Below are positions 39,441-47,658 of a stretch of DNA of 64,000 nt, piece by piece. The stretch's first letter is position 1. Every line of letters starts with the position of its first letter. The notes under the pieces were generated by a model. That model was not told the origin of the DNA, did not search any database, and worked only from the letters and a program-made list of their open reading frames with translations. Location of the stretch: contig NC_020516.1 in assembly GCF_000349945.1 (NCBI RefSeq), positions 3,286,001 through 3,350,000 of the forward strand. The letters are read 5' to 3'. This DNA is from Azoarcus sp. KH32C (GTDB lineage Bacteria > Pseudomonadota > Gammaproteobacteria > Burkholderiales > Rhodocyclaceae). The translations under genes and the position numbers were made by a program.

Positions 39441-40081
39441 ACTGGCTCACGCGCCTGCTCGGCAACCGCCCCGACCTCGAATCGCTCGACGCGCCGTTGC
39501 GTGACGCCGTCCTGCGGTGGCAGGCGCTTCCGCCGCCGGACCTCGGAAAGCCGCACTTCGAGACCCGCTACGTCGTGCTGAATACCGAAGCGACCGGCCT
39601 GGATGTCGATCACGACCGCTTGCTCGCAGTCGGCGCGATCGGACTCGACGGCGCCTTGCTGTCTCCTCGCGACAGCTATTACGCCAAGCTGGATCCGGAT
39701 CCGGCGAAGGCGCTCGCCGAACTGCTCACCTTCACCGGAAATGGTCCAGTTGTCGTTTATAATGCCGGGTTTAACCGCACGCTGATTGAGCGGGCGCTCG
39801 CCGAGACACTGGGTGTGGCGCCGGATTGGTGCTGGCTCGATCTCTACTGGCTGCTACCCTGCCTTTTCGAAGATCACTTCGACAGGCCCGCGCGGCTTGG
39901 CGACTGGATGAAGGTCTTCGGCATCGAGACCTTCCAGCGCCACCACGCGCTCGGCGATGCGTGGGTGATCGCCCAGCTGATGCTCGCCGCACAATCCCGT
40001 GCCCTCCAGGCAGGCACATCCTCCGCACGCAGCCTGGCCGACCTTGAACGCAACCGGCGGCAACTGAGCCGCCAGCCATGA
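39437..40081 (+). CDS. DEDDh exonuclease-like protein with degenerate active site
   Basis: 214 residues, DNA polymerase III epsilon-like fold. Against the DEDDh motifs, the first Asp is Asn49 (VLNTEATGL; Glu51 kept), the second-motif Asp is Asn113 (YNAGFNRTL), and His169 and Asp174 are kept (HHALGDAW). Two of four metal ligands are changed, so 3'-5' exonuclease activity is probably weak or lost. It starts inside the DUF294 stop (ATGA overlap) and overlaps the next gene the same way. A nucleic-acid- or nucleotide-binding role is inferred. Confidence 0.85.
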   Translation: MNWLTRLLGNRPDLESLDAPLRDAVLRWQALPPPDLGKPHFETRYVVLNTEATGLDVDHDRLLAVGAIGLDGALLSPRDSYYAKLDPDPAKALAELLTFTGNGPVVVYNAGFNRTLIERALAETLGVAPDWCWLDLYWLLPCLFEDHFDRPARLGDWMKVFGIETFQRHHALGDAWVIAQLMLAAQSRALQAGTSSARSLADLERNRRQLSRQP

Positions 40082-40638
40082 CCAGACGGGAGTTGATATT
40101 GACCCGGTATCCGAACTTTACCCTGACGCTCGCCTCCCTGGCCTTGTCACTCGCACTTGCATTCTCATCGGCAGCCGATGCCGCCGAAAACCCGTCGCAA
40201 ACCGTCACCCAAAGCGCTCTCCAGTCGATCGAGGGCTACAGCAGCGCCGTCCAGAATCTCGTCAACGAGGGGATGGACTATCTCGGGATCCGCTACCGCT
40301 TCGGTGGCAATTCGCCTGAAACAGGGCTCGATTGCAGCGGATTGGTACAAAACGTCTTCCGCAATGCGCTCGGCCTCGATCTGCCTCGTGCGGCACGCGA
40401 CATGGCGCGCCTCGGCGAGAAGGTCGGCATGCAGGATCTGAAGCCGGGCGACCTGGTCTTCTTCAACACGATGCGACGCGCGTTTTCGCACGTCGGCATC
40501 TATCTCGGCGACGGCCGCTTCCTCCACGCGCCTCATCGCGGCGCCGAGGTGCGCATCGAGGAAATGGACAAGACCTACTGGCTGAAGCGCTTCAATGGTG
40601 GCCGCCGTCTGCTGCAGGACGGCGCGGGCACCGAATAA
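40078..40638 (+). CDS. NlpC/P60 family cell-wall endopeptidase
   Basis: 186 residues. A signal peptide of about 36 residues (LALSLALAFSSAADA) precedes a C40 peptidase domain with Cys86 (GLDCSGLV), His138 (SHVGIYLG) and His150 as the catalytic set. Cleaves murein peptides in the periplasm. It overlaps the exonuclease stop, so a secreted hydrolase is coupled to a cytoplasmic signalling operon. The 180-bp gap to the kinase gene holds nothing clear except AGGAG before the next ATG. Confidence 0.9.
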   Translation: MTRRELILTRYPNFTLTLASLALSLALAFSSAADAAENPSQTVTQSALQSIEGYSSAVQNLVNEGMDYLGIRYRFGGNSPETGLDCSGLVQNVFRNALGLDLPRAARDMARLGEKVGMQDLKPGDLVFFNTMRRAFSHVGIYLGDGRFLHAPHRGAEVRIEEMDKTYWLKRFNGGRRLLQDGAGTE

Positions 40639-40818
40639 GCCCTTCGACCGGGCCGAGCGCTGCTGCCTTCCGCCCGATACACGCTGCCACAAAGCCGGCT
40701 TGCCATGCGGTCCGGATCGCTTGAGTTGCACAGACTCTTTCGCTAGGGTGAATGGCAATCCCGCCTCGGCCGCCACCCACGGCTGAGATTCCCGGATCCG
40801 GAGCCGAGGAGATGGGGC

Positions 40819-43800
40819 ATGAGTGCGAGCTGGGTGGTTCTTGCCTCCGCGGCTTACCTTGGTCTGCTCTTCGCGATCGCCTTCACGGTCGACCGCGGCG
40901 CTTCGCTGTTCCCGTCGCACACCTTCCCGGAACGCTGGACCTTTTCACTCTCGCTCGCCGTCTATAGCACCTCGTGGACGTTCTACGGCAACGTCGGGCA
41001 GGCGGCGACCTCCACGCTGGGATTCATCCCGCTTGATCTGGGCCCCATCCTCGTCTTCGTTTTCGGCCAACCGTTGCTGCGCAAGCTGCTGCGGGTGTGC
41101 AAGAACCAGCACATCACCTCGCTCGCGGACCTCATCGCGGCCCGCTACAGCAAGAAGCGCTCGCTCGCCGTGCTGACGACGCTGATCGTCGTCATCGGCA
41201 TCATCCCGTACATCTCCTTGCAGCTGAAGGCGGTATCGACCACCTTCGACCTGCTCACTGCAGCGCCTCTCGGCCCGCCCGGGACGCCCGTTCCACCGAT
41301 GCACACCGACACCGCGCTGTACGTCGCGCTGCTGATGGCCGGATTCGTGATGCTCTTCGGCACGCGTCGCGTCGATGCCACCGAACAGCATCGCGGCATG
41401 GTGACGACGATCGCATTCGAGTCGCTGGTCAAGCTCGCGGCAATGCTGGCAGTGGGGGCCTTCGTCACGTATGGGCTGTTCGACGGATTCGGCGACGTGA
41501 TCGGGGACGCCTTGAGCCACAGCGAGACCGCTCGGCTGGTCGATCTCGGCGCCCAGATGCAGGTACCGGAGTTCTGGTCGATCGCCGTCCTGTCGGCGAT
41601 GGTGATCATTTGCCTGCCGCGCCAATTCCAGGTGCTGGTCGTCGAAAACACGCAGACGGCCCACCTGCGGACCGCCGCCTGGCTCTTTCCGCTCTACCTG
41701 GTCGCCCTCAACGTCTTCATACTGCCGATCGCGCTGGCCGGCCGGTTGATCCCGGCGCTCGCGGGCGTCAGTCCGGACAGCTACGTACTGACGGTGCCGC
41801 TTGCGAGTGATGCGCCGTGGCTAGCCCTCTTCGCGTTCCTGGGCGGCTTTTCGGCAGCCACCAGCATGATCATCGTCGAAACCGTCGCCCTCGCGACGAT
41901 GGTCAGCAATGCCTTGATCCTGCCCTCGCTGATCCGCGGACACCGTCTGCGCGACGCAAGTCAGCCCAGTCTCGTCGGCATGGTCAAGTGGGTCCGCCGG
42001 GTATCCATCCTCGGCATCCTCCTGCTCGCCTACACCTACGTTCGCCTGGTCGGCAATTCCTTCGCGCTCACCGGCATCGGACTGGTGTCCTTCGTCGCCG
42101 TGGCGCTCTTCGCTCCCGTCATCGTCGGTGGGCTCTACTGGCGCCGAGCGCACTGGCGTGGCGCCTTCTGGGCGCTCGTCGCGGGTTTCGGCGTCTGGTG
42201 CTACACGCTGCTGATCCCCTCCCTTGCCGAATCCGGCTGGCTCGGCCGCAGCCTGCTGGAGCATGGCCCTTTCGGTATCGCGGCCCTCAAACCCTACGCG
42301 CTGTTCGGCCTTGACGGGCTGGATCGCATCACGCACGGCTTGATTTGGAGCCTCGGAATCAGTCTCGGGATCTATGTCGGCGTGTCGCTGTTCTCGAGTC
42401 CGACGGAGGACGATCGCGCCGTGGCGGGGGCCTTCGTCGACAGCATTCAAACGGCGACCGAACGGGAGTTTTCCGCCTCCCTGCACTGGGGCGACCTTGC
42501 CCAGGTGCTAGCGCGATTCCTTGGCAACAACGTGGCGCGGCGCGAGATGGAAAGGCTCGCCGCAGCGCGTGGCATTCCGCTCGAACTCGAACGCGCCGTC
42601 GACACCGAGCTGGTCGGTGATGTGGAGAGGCTGATCGCGGGAGCGGTCGGCAGCAGCCTCGCCCGCGTCGTCATTGCGTCCGTCACGCGCGAACGGCAAG
42701 ACAGCATCGCCGGCGTCCTGACGCTGCTTTCGGAAGCCTCGGAACAGATCGAGATGCAATGGGAACGACTGCGCGAAGCCGTCCAGAACATCGATCAGGG
42801 CCTCGCAATGTTCGACGCGGAGCTACGCCTGGTGGTATGGAACGACCGGTTCTTCGAGATGTTCGGGATCGACCCTGCCCTCGCGACCGTCGGCACTCCA
42901 TTTGCCACCCTGGTCCGGGAAACAACGCGCGACGCGACCGAAGCCGATACCGATTCGCTGGTACGCAAAGCGCTCGAACGAGCCAAGCTCTCCGAACCCC
43001 AGACATTCGAGCACCAGCGCCCCAATGGGCGCGTCATCGATGTCTACCAGAAGCGATTGCCCGACGGCGGACTCTTGGCGACTTTCACGGACATCACCGA
43101 CCGCAAGCTCGCCGAAAAGGCCTTGCGGGAAGCGAAAGCGAATCTCGAACAACAGGTCGAAGCGCGCACCGCGGAGGTCAGGGAAAGCGAACATCGCTTC
43201 CGCGATTTCGCCGAATCGGCATCCGACTGGTTCTGGGAATGCGACGACCGGCTGCAGTTGACCTATCTCTCCGAACGGGCGGCCGAGACGCTCGGCCACC
43301 CCGCGATCGCCGCCGTCGGTCAAGGCCTCACGAGCCTCGCGGCCACCCACGAAGTCTCTCCCGAGACGTGGAAGAAGCATTTGGACGACCTGGACGCTCG
43401 CCGGCCATTCAGCGGCATCGAATATCCGATTGAGACGGGGGATCGTGAACCTACGCATGTGCGGCTGAGCGGCAAGCCGGTCTTTGACGCGGGCGGCGTA
43501 TTCCTCGGCTACCGCGGCACCGCAACGGACGTAACGGAGCTGGTGCGAGCTCAGCTCGAACTGATTCGCCAGGAAAAGATGGCGGCCCTGGGCGGACTCG
43601 TTGCGGGCGTGGCGCATGAGATCAATACGCCGGTGGGGATCGGCATTACCGCGACGAGCTTCCTGCGCGAACGGGCGAGCGAGTTCTCAGAACGCTACGC
43701 AAAGGGCCAGATGAAGCGATCGGATCTCGAAGCATTCCTTTCGACGCTCGACGAATCGCTCGCGTCGCTGGAAAACAACCTGCATCGGGCGGCAGGCCTC

Positions 43801-44319
43801 GTGCGCAGCTTCAAGCAGGTGGCGGTCGACCAGTCGAGCGATGCCCCCCGCCGCTTCAACGTCAAGGAATACCTGGGCGAGATTCTCGACAGCCTTCGGC
43901 CGCGACTGAAAAGGACGCCCCACACCGTTTCAGTCGAGTGTCCCGACGATCTCGAGATCCAAAGTTTTCCAGGAGCGTGGTCGCAGATCCTGACCAACCT
44001 GATCATCAATTCGCTCCAGCACGGCTTCACCGACGATGTAGCCGGCCACATCGAGATCGTGGTGCGCGAAGACGCCGGGACGCTCTGGCTCACGTATCGC
44101 GACGATGGTCGCGGAATGTCGGCGGATTTGGCGCGCCTCATCTTCGATCCCTTCTTCACGACGCGGCGCAGCGAAGGCGGCAGCGGGCTTGGGATGCATA
44201 TCGTATACAACCTCGTCACGCAGCAGTTGCAGGGCCGGATCACCTGTATCACTGCTCCCGGAAAAGGCATAAGCTTCACGATAACCCTCCCTCTGACGAC
44301 GGAGCCTCCAAATGGCTGA
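40819..44319 (+). CDS. Sodium:solute symporter-like sensor histidine kinase (CrbS/CbrA type)
   Basis: 1166 residues. About 1-520 form an SSS-type transporter domain with 12-13 membrane spans (YSTSWTFYGNVGQAATS; FGTRRVDATEQHRG). Then come a PAS-7-like segment (EAVQNIDQGLAMFDAEL), a coiled stretch, a second PAS (ESEHRFRDFAESASDWFWE), and a histidine kinase with phosphoacceptor VAHEINTPVG and ATP-binding NLIINSL and GGSGLGMHIV. CrbS and CbrA sense acetate or amino acids through the transporter part and control carbon use. The paired regulator follows with an 8-bp overlap. Confidence 0.93.
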   Translation: MSASWVVLASAAYLGLLFAIAFTVDRGASLFPSHTFPERWTFSLSLAVYSTSWTFYGNVGQAATSTLGFIPLDLGPILVFVFGQPLLRKLLRVCKNQHITSLADLIAARYSKKRSLAVLTTLIVVIGIIPYISLQLKAVSTTFDLLTAAPLGPPGTPVPPMHTDTALYVALLMAGFVMLFGTRRVDATEQHRGMVTTIAFESLVKLAAMLAVGAFVTYGLFDGFGDVIGDALSHSETARLVDLGAQMQVPEFWSIAVLSAMVIICLPRQFQVLVVENTQTAHLRTAAWLFPLYLVALNVFILPIALAGRLIPALAGVSPDSYVLTVPLASDAPWLALFAFLGGFSAATSMIIVETVALATMVSNALILPSLIRGHRLRDASQPSLVGMVKWVRRVSILGILLLAYTYVRLVGNSFALTGIGLVSFVAVALFAPVIVGGLYWRRAHWRGAFWALVAGFGVWCYTLLIPSLAESGWLGRSLLEHGPFGIAALKPYALFGLDGLDRITHGLIWSLGISLGIYVGVSLFSSPTEDDRAVAGAFVDSIQTATEREFSASLHWGDLAQVLARFLGNNVARREMERLAAARGIPLELERAVDTELVGDVERLIAGAVGSSLARVVIASVTRERQDSIAGVLTLLSEASEQIEMQWERLREAVQNIDQGLAMFDAELRLVVWNDRFFEMFGIDPALATVGTPFATLVRETTRDATEADTDSLVRKALERAKLSEPQTFEHQRPNGRVIDVYQKRLPDGGLLATFTDITDRKLAEKALREAKANLEQQVEARTAEVRESEHRFRDFAESASDWFWECDDRLQLTYLSERAAETLGHPAIAAVGQGLTSLAATHEVSPETWKKHLDDLDARRPFSGIEYPIETGDREPTHVRLSGKPVFDAGGVFLGYRGTATDVTELVRAQLELIRQEKMAALGGLVAGVAHEINTPVGIGITATSFLRERASEFSERYAKGQMKRSDLEAFLSTLDESLASLENNLHRAAGLVRSFKQVAVDQSSDAPRRFNVKEYLGEILDSLRPRLKRTPHTVSVECPDDLEIQSFPGAWSQILTNLIINSLQHGFTDDVAGHIEIVVREDAGTLWLTYRDDGRGMSADLARLIFDPFFTTRRSEGGSGLGMHIVYNLVTQQLQGRITCITAPGKGISFTITLPLTTEPPNG

Positions 44320-45916
44320 TCCCGGCGTTTCCGCCAAGGCTGTCCCGGACGATGACGCGCTCTTGTTTGCCGACGAGGACACCTCAACCGAGACGGAAAC
44401 GCCTGTCAGCCAGTCTTCCCCCTGGAAAATCCTCGTCGCCGACGACGACGACGAAGTGCATGCCGTCACGCAGATGGTGCTGCGCGACCTGGTGTTCGAG
44501 GGACGGCCGATCGAACTCATCTCCGCGCACTCCGGGCGGGAAACCCTCGAACAGCTCGCGACGCACCCGGACATCGCGGTGCTCCTGCTCGATGTCGTGA
44601 TGGAAACCGATCACTCCGGCCTGGACGTCGCCCACCAGATCCGCGAGCAGCTCCACAACCACATGGTGCGGATCATCCTGCGCACGGGTCAGCCTGGACA
44701 GGCGCCGGAACGCAGCGTCGTGATCGACTACGACATCAACGACTACAAGGAAAAGACCGAGCTCACCGCACAGAAGCTCGTGACGACGGTGATCGCCGGC
44801 GTGCGTTCCTATCGCGATCTCATCACCATCGAGCGCAGCCGCCGCGGGCTGGCACAAATCATCGACGCGTCGCGCGACCTCTTCGCGCCACAGTCGCTGG
44901 CGCGGCTGTCGTCCGGCGTCCTCACGCAGCTGACGGCCCTGCTCCATCTCGGGGAAAACGGATTGCTGCTGCAGGACTCGGGCGTCGCGGCGCTCCGCGG
45001 CGACGAATCCCACGCGAACTACGAAATCCTCGCAGGCACCGGTCGCTTCGCCGGGACCGAAGGGCACAAGCTGAGCACTGAACTCGCGCCGGAAGAGATG
45101 GAACGCATGCTGAAGATCGGCCAGGGCGAGGTGGTCTTCTCGCGCGGCGAATTCATTGGCCGATTCAAGGCCCATACCGGCTCCGAGAACATCATCTTCG
45201 TCCAGACCACGCATCCCGGCGAGGAGATGGACCTCAACCTGATCCGGCTCTTCGCCTCGAACATCGGCCTCGCTTTCGACAATGTCCACCTGCAGGAAGA
45301 GCTCGCCTCCACGCAATCCGAGCTCGTGCACACCCTCAGCGAAGTCGTCGAGACGCGCTCGAACGAGACCGGGATGCACGTGGTCAGGGTCGGCGCGCTT
45401 TCGGCACTGCTCGCCCATCTTGCCGGACACGACGAGACGGAGTGCTCGATGCTGATACAGGCCGCGCCGATGCACGATCTGGGAAAGGTCGGCATCCCCG
45501 ACTCGATCCTGCACAAGCCGGGCCCGCTGGCGCCGGACGAGTGGGAAATCATGAAGACCCACACCTCACTCGGCTACAACCTCCTCCATCGCTCCAAACG
45601 ACGAACGCTGCAAACCGCCGCGATCATCGCCGAACAGCACCACGAATGGTGGGACGGCGGCGGTTACCCGAACCGACGCAAGGGCACCGACATCCACCCC
45701 TTCGGGCGCATCGTCGCCGTCATCGACGTCTTCGACGCGCTCTCGCATCCGCGCTGCTACAAGCGGGCGTGGGAACTCGACCAGATCATCGAATACATCC
45801 GGGCCAATCGTGCCCGCCAGTTCGATCCCAATTACACCGACGTCTTCCTTGACCACGCCGACCAGCTGATCGACTTGTGGCGTCAGTATCCGGACCCGGG
45901 CGACGAGAAGCCCTGA
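44312..45916 (+). CDS. HD-GYP response regulator with DUF3369
   Basis: 534 residues. Receiver domain (VADDDDEVHAV; phospho-Asp in VLLLDVVMETDH; TGQPGQAPE; K in NDYKEKTEL), then DUF3369 (about 190-340), then a complete HD-GYP domain (MHDLGKVGIPD and HHEWWDGGGYP). Likely a cyclic-di-GMP phosphodiesterase switched by the overlapping symporter-kinase. This output differs from the LuxR-type CrbR and sigma54-type CbrB partners known elsewhere. Convergent with the MerR-TPR gene, 9 bp apart. Confidence 0.93.
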   Translation: MADPGVSAKAVPDDDALLFADEDTSTETETPVSQSSPWKILVADDDDEVHAVTQMVLRDLVFEGRPIELISAHSGRETLEQLATHPDIAVLLLDVVMETDHSGLDVAHQIREQLHNHMVRIILRTGQPGQAPERSVVIDYDINDYKEKTELTAQKLVTTVIAGVRSYRDLITIERSRRGLAQIIDASRDLFAPQSLARLSSGVLTQLTALLHLGENGLLLQDSGVAALRGDESHANYEILAGTGRFAGTEGHKLSTELAPEEMERMLKIGQGEVVFSRGEFIGRFKAHTGSENIIFVQTTHPGEEMDLNLIRLFASNIGLAFDNVHLQEELASTQSELVHTLSEVVETRSNETGMHVVRVGALSALLAHLAGHDETECSMLIQAAPMHDLGKVGIPDSILHKPGPLAPDEWEIMKTHTSLGYNLLHRSKRRTLQTAAIIAEQHHEWWDGGGYPNRRKGTDIHPFGRIVAVIDVFDALSHPRCYKRAWELDQIIEYIRANRARQFDPNYTDVFLDHADQLIDLWRQYPDPGDEKP

Positions 45917-45925
45917 GCGCTCCGC

Positions 45926-46759
45926 CTATTCCTGCTTCGCCTCCACCAGCCTGCGATACTGCGCCATGTGGCGGATGGCTTCCCTCGGCCTTCTGAATTG
46001 TTCGCACAACAAGGCCAGGTTGTAGTGGCAATCGGCCAAACCGGGATCGCCGCGCAACGCCGCCTGATAGGCGTCCATCGCTTCGTGCTTGCGATCCATA
46101 TCGTCGAGCAGGACCCCGAGGTTGTACATCAACGTCGCGTCGCTGCCGCAGGCCGCGATCGCCTCGCGGTACACGCGTTCGGCTTCCGCCAGGCATCCGG
46201 TCTCGTGCAGGAGCGATCCCAGATTGATACGGGCATCGAGCAGATTCGGCGCCGCGGCGATGGCCCGCTCATAGGCTCGCCGCGCGGTCTCGGGTTCGTC
46301 GCGCTCCAGCGCAAGCGCCTGCTCGAACCAGTGCGTGGCGTGCGCCGGTGCGTGGGCGGGAGGTTCCGCCGCCTTGTACTCCGCCACGTTCAGCGAGCCA
46401 TCGGACGGATCGCCTTCGAACGCGAGCAGATACTGGCCCGATTCGGCCTGCCAGTGACTACCCCCTTCCTTCACCACGACACGATCGGCGATTACGCGGA
46501 CGGATAGGCCCGATAAGGGCATCTCCTCCGGAAGCCGGCCGCGCAGCGCCTTCATCGACCGCAGGATGCGCTTGGACGGCACCCGCGCCTCCACGAGCGC
46601 TTGGGCGGTGCGCAGGACGACCAGATCCTGGAAGGAGAAGCGCCAGGCGTTGCGCGGGCCGCGCTCAGGCGAAACGAAGCCCGCCTCGATCAGTGCGCGG
46701 ATCGTGCTGCGCCGCAGGCCCAGAAGCTTTTCGACCTCGCGCACGCCGTAGCGGTGCAT
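45926..46759 (-). CDS. MerR-type regulator with C-terminal TPR repeats
   Basis: 277 residues. An N-terminal MerR-like winged helix (YGVREVEKLLGLRRSTIRALIEAG) is followed by a linker and three to four tetratricopeptide repeats (about 140-270; ARINLGSLLHETGCLAEAERVY and LMYNLGVLLDDMDRKHEAMDAY). No metal-binding cysteines of metal-sensing MerR proteins. 14 bp downstream of ku, so it is the last gene of the NHEJ operon and may regulate it or sense a partner protein. Confidence 0.88.
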   Translation of the reverse strand: MHRYGVREVEKLLGLRRSTIRALIEAGFVSPERGPRNAWRFSFQDLVVLRTAQALVEARVPSKRILRSMKALRGRLPEEMPLSGLSVRVIADRVVVKEGGSHWQAESGQYLLAFEGDPSDGSLNVAEYKAAEPPAHAPAHATHWFEQALALERDEPETARRAYERAIAAAPNLLDARINLGSLLHETGCLAEAERVYREAIAACGSDATLMYNLGVLLDDMDRKHEAMDAYQAALRGDPGLADCHYNLALLCEQFRRPREAIRHMAQYRRLVEAKQE

Positions 46760-46773
46760 GGGGGGAAACCTCG

Positions 46774-47643
46774 CTATTTCTTGGCCGTCTTGCGCACCGC
46801 AGGCTCGGCCGCGGACCGCGCCCGCTTCGGCGGCTTGCGCGCCTCCACCTGCGGCGCGGGCGTCGCGGGAGCCTTCTTCTCCAGGCTCGCGCGCAGCGCT
46901 TCCATGAGGTCGATCACCTGGCCGCGACCTTCGCCCTCCTCGGTCAGCGTGATTTCCTGGCCCTCGACCTTCTTCTGCACCGCCGCCTCGATGCGCGCGC
47001 GAACCGCGTCGGTATAGGCGTCGGGATCGAAGCGGTCGACCGCCTGCTGATCGATGAGCTGCTCCGCGAGCTTGAGCTCGGCGTCCTTGACTTCCGTGTG
47101 CGGGATGTCGAGATCCTTGATCGACCGAACGTCCGAGCCGTAGAGCAGTTGCTGCATGACGAGTCCATCCTCAACCGGCCGGATCATCACCACGTGCTGC
47201 TTGCCGTGCGACGCCCAGCGGCCGAGGGCGCAGCGCCCGGACGCGCGCAGCGCCTGAGCAAGCAGCGCGTACGGCTTGGCGCCCCCCTTGTCGGGAGCGA
47301 GGTAATAGGCCTTGTCGAAGTACACCGGATCGACGGACTCGATGGGCACGAACTCGCTGATCTCCGCACTGTGCGAGCCCGTCTCCTCGAGCGCCTTCAG
47401 CTCGTCGGGACTGAAGGTCACATACTGGTCCTTGGCGAATTCGTAGCCCTTGACGATGTCGTCGCGCGGCACCACCACCTCTTCCTTCAAGCACACATAC
47501 TGCTGCTTGAGCCGCGATCCGCAGCCCTTGTGCAACATGTTGAACGAGACGGTCTTGCTCGTCTCGGTGGCCGAATAGAGCTTCACGGGGATGGCCACCA
47601 TTCCGAACGAGATCGTGAGCGATGCGATCGATCGTGCCGCCAT
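46774..47643 (-). CDS. ku: Non-homologous end-joining protein Ku
   Basis: 289 residues. Bacterial Ku core (SIASLTISFGMVAIPVKLYSA; HKGCGSRLKQQYVC; GGAKPYALLAQAL) with a Lys/Arg-rich C-terminal tail (ARKPPKRARS, VRKTAKK). Homodimeric ring binding DNA ends and recruiting LigD. Starts 15 bp after the ligD stop. Confidence 0.97.
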   Translation of the reverse strand: MAARSIASLTISFGMVAIPVKLYSATETSKTVSFNMLHKGCGSRLKQQYVCLKEEVVVPRDDIVKGYEFAKDQYVTFSPDELKALEETGSHSAEISEFVPIESVDPVYFDKAYYLAPDKGGAKPYALLAQALRASGRCALGRWASHGKQHVVMIRPVEDGLVMQQLLYGSDVRSIKDLDIPHTEVKDAELKLAEQLIDQQAVDRFDPDAYTDAVRARIEAAVQKKVEGQEITLTEEGEGRGQVIDLMEALRASLEKKAPATPAPQVEARKPPKRARSAAEPAVRKTAKK

Positions 47644-47658
47644 GCTTGTCTCCGGGGG

